From contig NZ_LT605205.1 in assembly GCF_900095135.1 (NCBI RefSeq), positions 3,348,001 to 3,412,000 on the forward strand: 64,000 bases of DNA. The letters are read 5' to 3'. How positions within the stretch are numbered: position 1 is the first letter of the stretch; each line of letters starts with the position of its first letter. The translations under genes were made by a program, and so were the position numbers. Positions 16,819 to 26,242 of this stretch are shown in pieces. The notes under the pieces were generated by a model, which was not told where the DNA came from, did not search any database, and was given only the letters and a program-made list of their open reading frames with translations. Source of the stretch: Proteiniphilum saccharofermentans. Its GTDB lineage: Bacteria > Bacteroidota > Bacteroidia > Bacteroidales > Dysgonomonadaceae.

Positions 16819-17835
16819 ATGAAGATCTATTTTTTTCGCACTATTATCATAGGGATATTGCTTTTGGGAATTCTACCGTCAATGGCACAAGATATGGCTT
16901 ACCCGGTGGAGGGTGACGGTATACTCTCTTTCCTGCGCCGTTGGAACAGGATCGGCGACTCGTATGTACAGGAATTTATGGAACTGAATGGTGACAGGCT
17001 CAATGACCAGGGTGGCCTTGAATTGGGAACGGTTTACCTGATTCCTCCACTACACCCGGGAGATGAGTATCCTCCTTCCGAAAAGTTAGCAGGTGGTGGA
17101 ACTGATCCTGCCATTTTTGGAAAAAAACTAAGTGAGGTCACACCGCAGTCTGACCGATTGAAAGATGCTTGTTTTTATATCATCAGCGGCCATGGAGGAC
17201 CTGATCCGGGAGCAGTGGCACGTGTGGGTAACAGGCAGTTGCATGAAGACGAGTATGCATACGATATAGCTTTACGGCTTGCCCGTAATTTGATGATGGA
17301 AAGCGCCACAGTATACGTGATTATTCAGGATCCAAACGACGGAATCCGAGACGAAATGTACCTGGACAACAGTTCTAATGAGACATGCATGGGTGAACCA
17401 ATTCCCAGGGATCAACTCGACCGGCTAAAACAACGTGTGGACAAAGTAAACGAGTTGTACCAGAGAGACAAAGGGGAATTTAAATATATCCGTGCCATCG
17501 ACATCCATGTAGACAGCCGTAACAAGGGAAAACGTATCGATGTCTTTTTCTACCATTCCGACGACAAGCATTCCAAATTACTTGCGACTACCATGCGCGA
17601 CCTGTTCCGCGTAAAATATGACACGCATCAGCCCGGCAGAGGATTCGGAGGATTTGTAGAACAACGCAACCTCTATGTGCTCCGCCATCTGAAACCACCG
17701 TCCATTTTAGTCGAAACAGGAAATATCCAAAACGAATTTGACCGCCGGCGTATCCTTTCAAGCAACAATCGCCAGGCATTGGCCAATTGGATGGCACAGG
17801 CGTTTATGGAAGATTACAAGAAATCGGTCCGGTGA
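16819..17835 (+). CDS. exported N-acetylmuramoyl-L-alanine amidase
   Basis: Zinc amidase (Amidase_3 fold) cleaving the bond between MurNAc and the stem peptide. A signal peptide (about residues 1-23, ending LPSMAQ) exports it. A region at about 28-75 (EGDGILSFLRRW and LELGTVYLIPP) resembles a degenerate LysM-like module. The catalytic domain starts near 115 with IISGHGGPDPGA (metal-binding His), then the Glu in HEDEYAYDIALRLARNL, IDIHVDSRNKGKRIDVFFYH and the C-terminal ILVETGNIQNEFDRR (catalytic Glu). I chose the ATG at 16819 rather than the TTG at 16813. It converges with the sigma factor gene, 10 bases apart. Confidence 0.9.
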   Translation: MKIYFFRTIIIGILLLGILPSMAQDMAYPVEGDGILSFLRRWNRIGDSYVQEFMELNGDRLNDQGGLELGTVYLIPPLHPGDEYPPSEKLAGGGTDPAIFGKKLSEVTPQSDRLKDACFYIISGHGGPDPGAVARVGNRQLHEDEYAYDIALRLARNLMMESATVYVIIQDPNDGIRDEMYLDNSSNETCMGEPIPRDQLDRLKQRVDKVNELYQRDKGEFKYIRAIDIHVDSRNKGKRIDVFFYHSDDKHSKLLATTMRDLFRVKYDTHQPGRGFGGFVEQRNLYVLRHLKPPSILVETGNIQNEFDRRRILSSNNRQALANWMAQAFMEDYKKSVR

Positions 17836-17845
17836 ACACTCCGGG

Positions 17846-18412
17846 TCAATTCGCTATTACCCGTAATCTTGTAAGCCCTCTATGAATTAAATTTCGCAAT
17901 GATTGATAATTGATATCCATAATTACGCAGATATCCTCATATTTTCTTTCTTCCAGATAGTAGAGAGTGATTGCTTCCTTTTGTCGCACGGAAAGCTGAT
18001 TTAACAGGGTGGTAACTTTTTTATTAAAAAATCTCTCTTTTTCGTTTATAATATAATCAGCCTCTACGTTCTCAGCGGCGACAGGATGATACTCTTCTAC
18101 CTGTTTTTCGGCAAGCAGGGTCTTCTTCTTTAATTCATCAAATATCTTATTTTTTAACGAAACAAACAGATACGATTTGAAATTAAATACTTCATCCAAT
18201 TCATAGCGTTTATTATATATTTTGATGAACACATCATGGATACAATCTTTCAACATTTCATGATCACTGGTCAATTTACATCCATAATTGAAAAGAGAAT
18301 CGGCATAGACATCATACAAATAAGTAAAGGTATCCACATCTTTCAGATTAAGAAATTCCATCGGATTTCCTTCCATTATTTTTTCTGCGGTATTCGGAAT
18401 TTGAGTAATCAT
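17846..18412 (-). CDS. ECF-type RNA polymerase sigma factor
   Basis: Sigma-70 family factor with regions 2 and 4 only. Region 2 is at about residues 28-90 (FTYLYDVYADSLFNYGCKLTSDHEMLKDCIHDVFIKIYNKR), and region 4 at about 135-186 (LLNQLSVRQKEAITLYYLEERKYEDICVIMDINYQSLRNLIHRGLTRLR). Length 188 residues is usual for Bacteroidota ECF factors. No anti-sigma (FecR-like) gene or SusC-like receptor is next to it, so its signal is unknown. The adjacent carbohydrate locus starts 237 bases away with its own HTCS regulator, and a functional link is not shown. Confidence 0.92.
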   Translation of the reverse strand: MITQIPNTAEKIMEGNPMEFLNLKDVDTFTYLYDVYADSLFNYGCKLTSDHEMLKDCIHDVFIKIYNKRYELDEVFNFKSYLFVSLKNKIFDELKKKTLLAEKQVEEYHPVAAENVEADYIINEKERFFNKKVTTLLNQLSVRQKEAITLYYLEERKYEDICVIMDINYQSLRNLIHRGLTRLRVIAN

Positions 18413-18446
18413 AGTAAAATACGTTTTATCTTTTATTTATTTTTGA

Positions 18447-18475
18447 CAAACGTACAGCATATTTATCCCGACAAT
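18447..18475 (-). promoter_or_regulatory. candidate promoter of the ECF sigma factor
   Basis: On the minus strand, ATTG (18475-18472) is followed after 17 bases by TACGTTTG (18454-18447), an exact TAnnTTTG -7 box. This is the only place where I see a plausible -33 partner, though the spacing is two bases shorter than usual. Confidence 0.42.
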
Positions 18476-18649
18476 TGGTGTTTTCTGGTATTATACTGGA
18501 AAAAATTGACAAACATGTCCTATAACACATTTTCCGCAGAAAAAAGAATCTCCAAGAGAGTGTTTTCTTAAGGCTAACACCTTAAAACAATTCTAAATCA
18601 AATAATTACACAATTCGATCTATTTACAACACAAGAGATTATTAATACC

Positions 18650-21600
18650 TTAATTACCAATCCGCTTAAACCAATATACCTGCTCTTTATCGTGAGAGGG
18701 GTTGAAAGTGTATGTTTCTTTTACAACTATTTCACTGTCTATAATGGCTACATTACCCGTTTTTGTGTCAACATTTTTTAACTGGTATACCCCGGAAGAA
18801 AGCTGCACAGGGGTATTTTCCAGGTTATTTCGAGAATAAATGATTGCTCCTATACCGGATTTTTCAAGTTTATAATAGTCAGGGGTCACCTTGGCATCCA
18901 TCAACAAAGCATCTTTAAAAAATGATGCATCCTGTATTACCGGCAGTTGCGACAAGGAACCGCCGGCCATAAAAATGGCCCATGCCATTTCCGGGTATTT
19001 CTGGGAATAATAGGTAACTGCTTTCTGCGGATATTTTTCACGATACTCTTTCACGGCTTTATAGACATCCTCAAAAGTAATTTTACCGACTTTCATCTGT
19101 CTCGCAAACTGGCGCGGCGCCATATTTTTGCCCCCTTCCGGTGCATACAGATCCCCGTTATCTTTGTAATGCCAATACCTGATATCAATAATATCAACAA
19201 CTTCCGATCTGACAGGGTCGTTCAATATTGCATCCTGCACATCTTTGGTCGTACTCAGGGCCACTATGGCATTTTTTTCCGTTTCCTGTTCCCAGGCGGC
19301 AATTTCGTCTATCCAAAACTGTACAAAATGGAGCGGACCGGTAAATTCCGCGCTTATCAACTGTATTACATTGGTATTGTCTGCGAAAGAATTAAGGCAC
19401 TGACGGATGTATTCCCTATGCAACTCCTTTCTCACAGGATTATCGGTATCATAGAACATATCGGCAATAAATATTCGCTTATCTCCGGCGAACGGTACAG
19501 GTTCGGGAAATCCGGTAGAATTTATATTGTTCGCTGTCCGCCAGGGAGAATCCACCCAATGCGCGCCCGCTTCGAGTATATTATGCTGAAAATAATTTTC
19601 GTGGAATAACAGGATCCCTTTATCCGAAGCTTTGTCGGCAAACTCTTTAAGCCTCGACCAGTACCATTCATTCGGTTTCGATAAATCATATCTGGACAAT
19701 CCGTCCCAGGCAGTTCCTGTTCCGCTTCTGGCGAAAGGTTGTTCGTAAAATGGTCCCCAGACGTCACCATCTTTCCTTCTTACCCGCTGATGATCGTCCC
19801 GTCTCCGATCATACCATAATCCGTAATTATGATCCAGAACCACCAGGTTATTCCCGGCCATAAAAGCTATCACAGAATCAATTCTGTCGGTCAATCCCCA
19901 GCCTTCTCTTCCCGGTACAAACCGGGTTATATGCGGTTTTGAATTTTGGATATTACCGGTCCTCAATTTTCCGCTCCACCAAGGCACATCCTGTTTTCCA
20001 CCGGTCAACAGACGCTTATCCATACTGATCTTGCCATCTACAATTTCAATGGAACGTATAAACTGCTTGTTCTCAGAATTATCCGATTCATCCAACTCAC
20101 TAACGGATAAAAGAGTACTGCTTCCGGCAGTATCCATACAGAGATTATCTTCAATCCACTTTTGCAAGGTCAGTCTGGGATTATATGCTTCCTGTGCCAT
20201 TTCCATCGCCTGTTCGACCGTTGGACTACTTGTAGCGCTTGTATTTATCGGTAAGATTCTCGCTCTCTCATCGATATTTACATTCAATCGTTCTGATAAT
20301 TGAGCGTAAAATATACTTCTCGGCCGCAAATGATTATTCGATCCGTACCATTCCCCATCACCCGAAAATTGGGCCCAACACCCGTATGCCCTGTTTTTAT
20401 TCTCCGGATCGGGGGAATAACACTCTATTTCCGCTGCTGTAGACTGCCAAAACAGGCTATTGGCCGTACCCCACCCTGCTCCGTTTTTATGCTGTCCGAG
20501 ATGCTTAAATACCAGGTTATTTCCGTCGATATCGACAATATCGAATAACAGACCGCACGCCCAACTATCTATTGCACCACTATATCCTTTTGAATCTTTT
20601 GTCGCGCATTGTACAAATGCATTGGGTCCGGGCGCACAATATCCTGCGGCAAAGTCATGGATACCCTCTTCGGAATAGCAACGCTGAAAAAGATTCAACT
20701 GACCCATGGTTAGGAATGTGTTTCTCCTCATCCCCCCTATTTCAGAAACAGGTTGCAAAGAGATACAGTCTTCCACGGTTATCCGTGAACCGGAGGGTTG
20801 AAGTATGACGGCGCTTCCTGCGAAATGCTTAAAAACGATCTTTCTTACCCAGCAATCCCGGGCATTTTCTATCGATATAGCCGTCCAGCAATGGTCTTCA
20901 TCCTTTGGATAATTTTTATCGTATTCCGATTCAAGTTGTATATTTTCTATCCCGCTATTCGTTATCCGCCCCGGCCATTGATAAGTATATATTTCAGACG
21001 CTGCCTCTTTGGAGTCAAGTGTCATACTGAGCGGAGCATCTATTTCAATGGCACCATCATTTACTTCCCTAATATTTCGATCCCACATTATGTCTATATC
21101 GCCCGCCTTCCATCCCAAAGCGGTGATACCACCACCAAAATGATCGCATCCAAGTTTGGAAATCCATTCTGTGGAGGAGGGTCGGAATACCATTATCCCA
21201 TCCCCTTTGTTTAGACCTGAAACCGTTTGCAGAACTACCACACGGGAATTTACCGGAATATACTCAGAAGAAATGGCAAATGTATCTATGTATTGTATGT
21301 CATTTTTACCTTCAATTCGGATAAAGGCATTACGGTCAGTCCCTGCTTTTCGCAGCACCGTCTCGTTTCTCCCGGTTCCTCTCAGCACAACACCCGACTG
21401 GGTGATCGTTAACGGTTCGTTAAGAGTAAAAACACCTCTATCCAGCAAAACAGCCCCTCTGAATCCATCGTCATTTAGCGGGAGACTCTCTACATACTTT
21501 ATGGCCCGTTGGATTATTTGGGAGGCATCTCCGACTTGATGCGCCACAAAAACCGTATTGTCTATATAAGGAATATCTTCATTTGAATTTTTATACCCGC

Positions 21601-21763
21601 AATAAGAAAAATCCAGCACCCTATTCCCCAAATGGTCTTCGTTGTATATAATTTTACCTTCTTCTACGGCTAACGAGTAGTTTTGAGCAAAAAGCAGCGG
21701 TATTGTAAAGAAGAATGCTGCATAAAATACCATTATCCGAAAATTGAATTTTCGCAATACCAT
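18650..21763 (-). CDS. secreted beta-helix plus TIM-barrel-like carbohydrate-active protein
   Basis: A 1037-residue exported protein (signal peptide about 1-26, ending PLLFAQ). Residues about 60-480 look like a right-handed parallel beta-helix of the pectate-lyase type: DASQIIQRAIKYVESLP, FRGAVLLDRGVFTLNEPLTITQSGVVLRGTG, then regularly spaced turns such as NSGIENIQLES and SRITVEDCISL. Residues about 610-960 look like a TIM-barrel hydrolase: HITRFVPGREGWGLTDRIDSVIAF, NNLVVLDHNYGLWYDRR, KGILLFHENYFQHNI, VIQLISAEFTGPLHFVQFWIDE. A short C-terminal beta domain (VYQLKNVDTKTGNVAI) follows. The layout recalls DUF6298-type proteins of Bacteroidota carbohydrate loci. I cannot assign a CAZy family or substrate. 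It is the last gene of the locus, 44 bases after the HTCS gene. Confidence 0.7.
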   Translation of the reverse strand: MVLRKFNFRIMVFYAAFFFTIPLLFAQNYSLAVEEGKIIYNEDHLGNRVLDFSYCGYKNSNEDIPYIDNTVFVAHQVGDASQIIQRAIKYVESLPLNDDGFRGAVLLDRGVFTLNEPLTITQSGVVLRGTGRNETVLRKAGTDRNAFIRIEGKNDIQYIDTFAISSEYIPVNSRVVVLQTVSGLNKGDGIMVFRPSSTEWISKLGCDHFGGGITALGWKAGDIDIMWDRNIREVNDGAIEIDAPLSMTLDSKEAASEIYTYQWPGRITNSGIENIQLESEYDKNYPKDEDHCWTAISIENARDCWVRKIVFKHFAGSAVILQPSGSRITVEDCISLQPVSEIGGMRRNTFLTMGQLNLFQRCYSEEGIHDFAAGYCAPGPNAFVQCATKDSKGYSGAIDSWACGLLFDIVDIDGNNLVFKHLGQHKNGAGWGTANSLFWQSTAAEIECYSPDPENKNRAYGCWAQFSGDGEWYGSNNHLRPRSIFYAQLSERLNVNIDERARILPINTSATSSPTVEQAMEMAQEAYNPRLTLQKWIEDNLCMDTAGSSTLLSVSELDESDNSENKQFIRSIEIVDGKISMDKRLLTGGKQDVPWWSGKLRTGNIQNSKPHITRFVPGREGWGLTDRIDSVIAFMAGNNLVVLDHNYGLWYDRRRDDHQRVRRKDGDVWGPFYEQPFARSGTGTAWDGLSRYDLSKPNEWYWSRLKEFADKASDKGILLFHENYFQHNILEAGAHWVDSPWRTANNINSTGFPEPVPFAGDKRIFIADMFYDTDNPVRKELHREYIRQCLNSFADNTNVIQLISAEFTGPLHFVQFWIDEIAAWEQETEKNAIVALSTTKDVQDAILNDPVRSEVVDIIDIRYWHYKDNGDLYAPEGGKNMAPRQFARQMKVGKITFEDVYKAVKEYREKYPQKAVTYYSQKYPEMAWAIFMAGGSLSQLPVIQDASFFKDALLMDAKVTPDYYKLEKSGIGAIIYSRNNLENTPVQLSSGVYQLKNVDTKTGNVAIIDSEIVVKETYTFNPSHDKEQVYWFKRIGN

Positions 21764-21807
21764 ATACGATTATTTTATTTATAGACGAACAGGAGCCTAT
21801 TTTGTAA

Positions 21808-24800
21808 TCAAACTTTACTATACCTGTATTCATTCAGGTAATCACGGGGAGAAAGATTGTATTTTTTCTTGAAACATTTTCCGAAATAACCGGGATCTTT
21901 GAATCCGACAGCAAAAGCGATCTCTGATACCGACAGGTCTGTACTCTTGATTAACTCAACGGCTTTCCTTAGCCTGGTCTCTTTTACAAGATCCACAGGC
22001 GCCAGCCCTGTAATACTTTTCAGTTTCTTAAAAAAGGCGGATCGACTTATACTCAGACTCGAGGCAATGGTATCAATGTTGAAATCGCTGTTCTCCAAAT
22101 TATCTTCAATTATCTGATTAATATCTCTCAGAAACTCCACATCCTTTTTGATAAGGTATTCCCCATAACTGTTGCTCGACGGCAATGCATTCTCGTCCAT
22201 ATTCCATAACTTTTCCCTGAAAATTTTCCGATCATTCAATAGTTGATCAATCCGGGCAATCAGATATTTTTTACTGAAGGGTTTGGTAATATAGGCATTT
22301 GCACCCGAATGCATGGACTTGATCTGGGTTTCATCGTCGTCTTTCGCGGTAAGAATAATTACGGGAATATGACTTATCTGAAAATCATCCCTGATATGCT
22401 TCAATAGTTCCAATCCACTGACGTTTGGCATCATTTGATCCGTGATAACAATATCGGGATAGTAGAGATGAACCTTCTTCAGTCCTTCCTCTCCATCATA
22501 AGCAACATGTACATTGAATGAGTCTTCCAACTGAAGTCTCAGGAAATCACACAACGATTTGTTATCTTCCACGATAAGGATATTCGGCAAATCGGATCTG
22601 TCATCCGTATATTCATTTTCGTTTGTCGTATCCGGAAATCCATTCGTTTGTAAAGCGAAATCTGTTTCAATGATGTCATTCATATAAAATTCCACTTCCG
22701 ATTCTTTGAAATGCTCCTTTCCTAATGGCAACACCACAGTAAATGCAGATCCCTCATTCTGAATACTTTCTACTTCTATACGGCCATGATGCAGTGTAAT
22801 GAGCTCTTTCGACAACGCCAATCCGATCCCTGTGCCCTGATAATAAGAGCTGTTTTGGGTAAAACGTTCGAATATTTCATCCAGTTTGTTTTTCGGAATA
22901 CCAATACCATTATCCTCAATACGCACAAAACAGGTGTTGTTCTGTTCATCACAACCACCTGTAATCAAAACACTTCCACCGGAAGGAGTAAACTTAAACG
23001 CATTGGAAATAATATTGCGTATCACTGTCTCCAGTTTCTCCTTGTCTACCCATACCACAATATTATCACCCAATAAGTGATAATCATAGCTGATGTTTGT
23101 TTCCATGGAGAGCAGGGAAAATTCATTGTAAAACGATTCAATAAGTGTATTCAAACGAACTGGAGAAATATGCAGCCGCATTTTTTTATTTTGAATTTTA
23201 CGGAAATCCAGGATTTGATTAACCAACCCCAACATATGATTGGTGTTTTTCTCCATAAGAGTTATATACTTAGCCCCCTTCTCTGAAAGGTTCTCGTTCT
23301 CTTTCAATTCCTGGATGGGCCCTTTGATCAAAGTGAGCGGAGTGCGCAGTTCATGCGATACGTTGGTGAAGAATTTTATTTTAAGTTCAGAGACTTTCTG
23401 TTCGATATAGACATCGTTCTTCATTTTAATCATCAGCGCTATAAATCTGAGCAAGAAATATAAAAAGAAGAGCAAAAGAATGATATAAATAACATATGCC
23501 CATGTTGATTTCCACCAGGGCGGAAGTATCCTTATCTGGAGCGTTCTTTCCGAGAATAGTGAAGGATTCGTTTCATCAACAGTATGTACTCTGAACAAAT
23601 ATCTTCCGGGCGGTACATTTGTATACGAGGCGATCCTGTTTTTGTCGGTAATATGCCATTCTTTCTCATATCCATCCAGAATATATTTATAACGCACATG
23701 ATTTTGAGTATGATAGTTAAGCGCGGCAAATTCAATGGAGAACATGGATTGGTTATGCTTCAACTCCACTTCATCCAAATATTTAATCGATATGCTATCG
23801 GTACTCCACTCATCATAATTCCTATTTGAGACCTTCATGTCTATGATATAAGTGGGATAAGTCACGTGATAGTCACTTATATCTTCCGGCTTAAATTGCA
23901 GGATACCTTCTCTGCTCCCAAACCATATGGTACCGTCAACCAGTTTAAGAGCGCTTGTTTCTTCCATCGAAAAGTCGGCTAATCCGTCATATTTACCATA
24001 GTTACGAAAAGTTTTGGTGTGGGGATCAAAGCGGGAAATTCCTTTTTCCGTTGAAAGCCATAAATTGTTGTGGTCATCTTCCACTATCGACAAAATGACG
24101 TCGCTGTTAATTCCGTCTTTAATACCAAAAGATTCAAACAGAGGTTTCTTTTTCTCTTCGTCATACTTCACTAACCTATTTAATCCCACACCAAAGACAC
24201 TTAGCCATAAGGTACCGTTTTTGTCTTTATACAGATTATAAATATCATTACTTATATTCAAATCATTTCTGTACGTTTCGAATGCAATATTTTTAGACAA
24301 GGTGAAATTTCCATCGAAGGACATCAATCCGTCACTTGTACCTACCCATATTCTACCGTTTTTGCCTTCTGTAATTGCCCGTACTTCCATATACTGCCCA
24401 TATTCCGGATAGTTGGAAAAAGAATTGTATTTATGTTTAAACAAAATAAAACCCTGCTCCTCCTGCATCAGGTTCAAACCACCGCCAAAAGTGGCGACCC
24501 ATATTCGCCCCTTACCGTCCTGATATGTATAATAGACATCATTACTACTGATAGAATTGGCAATATCCGCATCGTGCAGGTATCTTTTAAATTGATATCC
24601 GAGGGGATTCTTTTCATCCCGTATAGCACTTACAAGCCCTTTTCCCTTTGTTGAGAACCACAGCGTGCCTTGCCGGTCTTCCATAATGTGATACACATTC
24701 CCGATATTATAATTGGAAGAGGAAAAAGTATGCTTCAGCACACCATCACTACTAAAACAGAAAACTTCCGATAACCGGTTTCCTATCCATATATCGCCGT

Positions 24801-26190
24801 TTTTGGCTCGAAAGAGCATTTTCACCGGCATTATATCTCTTTCTGAAACAAGATCAGCTATGTTAAAAGCAGAGAAAGGATTGAACAGATTGAACTGTTT
24901 TTCCGGAAAACTAATTTTGAAAATTCCATTCTCATAAGAAGTAAGCCATAAAATACCGTTGTCATCAAATAACAGGTTGGAGGTCTTATTGCTTATATCG
25001 TCACCCTGATCAGAAATACCGTTCAATGGGGCACACTTCATGCTTTTTCTGTCAATCTGATAAACAGTTCCCGATGTTGCAAGGAAAAACATACCCAGTT
25101 CCTGTCCATCCTGCCAGTTCAGTGTTTCGTTTATTTGTTGCTGTCCGTGAAATTCAAAAATGTTTGTACTCTCATTTCCGGGATCAAATACGATGACACT
25201 ATTGCTGTCCGTCACAAACCACATCATTCCACTATCGTCACGGAATGAGTCGACAATGTTTAATTTCGTAGGGATAAGCATTTTCGATTCATTGGTTTTC
25301 GGGTTCAGCCTGTATATCCCTTTATCTTTTACAGCTGCATACAGTATGGAGTCAACACCCGGAATTATATTCCGGATCTCTCCTACACCTGACAACGTCT
25401 TGTTTATATCAATATCTCCATCCGATAGGTATACGCAAATAATCTCTCCCGTCCTGTTCCCCAACCATAGTCTATCATCCTGCTCAAAAGCACACGTATA
25501 ATAATAGCCGTCAGATAATGGGGAAAGTTTTTCCGAAATATACTTCACCGTTTTTTTCCTTAGTTCATCCCCCTTTTTACAGGATAAGATCGAAAAATCC
25601 ATTCCTATCCAATTAATATAGTCGGCACTTTCATAGAGAATATTCTTTTTTAGTTTCGAATCTCCGGTTCTGTTATCCGACTTATACTGCAACAATATGT
25701 CAACAAAAATATCTTCGGAAGGTATGGCCAGCAAGAGATCTTTATCTTTGGTCAGCAAAAGGAAGTTCCCTTCTTCTGTTTCTGTCATCTTAATGATTTG
25801 TGTATTCACCGAGAACTCACTGGACAAGCGATTGAATATGGCATGGAATCGTTCCTTTTTCTTATCAAAGATATATAATTTATGATCGGTTGTTTTCAGC
25901 CACAGATTCCCGTATTTATCTTCAATGATATGCTGGATTTTGCGTGGCGGCACATCTGCCTGAAATTTATGGCTGCTGTTATAGGTTTTGAATTCTTTTC
26001 CATCGAAACTGCACAAACCATACCATGTGCCGATCCATAAAAACCCATCGGGGGATTTTAATATACAATTCACTGTTTCATGAGCCAATCCTTTTTCCGT
26101 AGAGTATTGCTCTATGATGATAGTATTATCGGTCCATGCAAAGAAAGCATAAAACAGACATAAAAAAAGAGATATAAATTTGAGTTTCAT
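21808..26190 (-). CDS. hybrid two-component system regulator (HTCS)
   Basis: Sensor and transcription factor in one 1460-residue chain, likely controlling this carbohydrate locus. A signal peptide (about 1-19) precedes a periplasmic double beta-propeller made of Reg_prop repeats (about 22-780, repeated DGxLWxGT-like motifs). Then come a Y_Y_Y domain (about 810-875), one transmembrane helix (about 893-915), a histidine kinase with phospho-acceptor His946 in SHELRTPLT, and an ATPase domain with NIISNAFKFTP, DNGIGIP and GTGIGLALSKE (about 1060-1140). A receiver follows with phospho-acceptor Asp1251 (VITDQMMP), then an AraC-type HTH (about 1355-1455). All key residues are intact. The ligand is normally an oligosaccharide from the target glycan; it cannot be named from sequence. 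Confidence 0.96.
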   Translation of the reverse strand: MKLKFISLFLCLFYAFFAWTDNTIIIEQYSTEKGLAHETVNCILKSPDGFLWIGTWYGLCSFDGKEFKTYNSSHKFQADVPPRKIQHIIEDKYGNLWLKTTDHKLYIFDKKKERFHAIFNRLSSEFSVNTQIIKMTETEEGNFLLLTKDKDLLLAIPSEDIFVDILLQYKSDNRTGDSKLKKNILYESADYINWIGMDFSILSCKKGDELRKKTVKYISEKLSPLSDGYYYTCAFEQDDRLWLGNRTGEIICVYLSDGDIDINKTLSGVGEIRNIIPGVDSILYAAVKDKGIYRLNPKTNESKMLIPTKLNIVDSFRDDSGMMWFVTDSNSVIVFDPGNESTNIFEFHGQQQINETLNWQDGQELGMFFLATSGTVYQIDRKSMKCAPLNGISDQGDDISNKTSNLLFDDNGILWLTSYENGIFKISFPEKQFNLFNPFSAFNIADLVSERDIMPVKMLFRAKNGDIWIGNRLSEVFCFSSDGVLKHTFSSSNYNIGNVYHIMEDRQGTLWFSTKGKGLVSAIRDEKNPLGYQFKRYLHDADIANSISSNDVYYTYQDGKGRIWVATFGGGLNLMQEEQGFILFKHKYNSFSNYPEYGQYMEVRAITEGKNGRIWVGTSDGLMSFDGNFTLSKNIAFETYRNDLNISNDIYNLYKDKNGTLWLSVFGVGLNRLVKYDEEKKKPLFESFGIKDGINSDVILSIVEDDHNNLWLSTEKGISRFDPHTKTFRNYGKYDGLADFSMEETSALKLVDGTIWFGSREGILQFKPEDISDYHVTYPTYIIDMKVSNRNYDEWSTDSISIKYLDEVELKHNQSMFSIEFAALNYHTQNHVRYKYILDGYEKEWHITDKNRIASYTNVPPGRYLFRVHTVDETNPSLFSERTLQIRILPPWWKSTWAYVIYIILLLFFLYFLLRFIALMIKMKNDVYIEQKVSELKIKFFTNVSHELRTPLTLIKGPIQELKENENLSEKGAKYITLMEKNTNHMLGLVNQILDFRKIQNKKMRLHISPVRLNTLIESFYNEFSLLSMETNISYDYHLLGDNIVVWVDKEKLETVIRNIISNAFKFTPSGGSVLITGGCDEQNNTCFVRIEDNGIGIPKNKLDEIFERFTQNSSYYQGTGIGLALSKELITLHHGRIEVESIQNEGSAFTVVLPLGKEHFKESEVEFYMNDIIETDFALQTNGFPDTTNENEYTDDRSDLPNILIVEDNKSLCDFLRLQLEDSFNVHVAYDGEEGLKKVHLYYPDIVITDQMMPNVSGLELLKHIRDDFQISHIPVIILTAKDDDETQIKSMHSGANAYITKPFSKKYLIARIDQLLNDRKIFREKLWNMDENALPSSNSYGEYLIKKDVEFLRDINQIIEDNLENSDFNIDTIASSLSISRSAFFKKLKSITGLAPVDLVKETRLRKAVELIKSTDLSVSEIAFAVGFKDPGYFGKCFKKKYNLSPRDYLNEYRYSKV

Positions 26191-26242
26191 ACTATTAAAT
26201 TCCTTTCTCTTGCCGGTATGGTATATGCAACTTCAGTACGGT

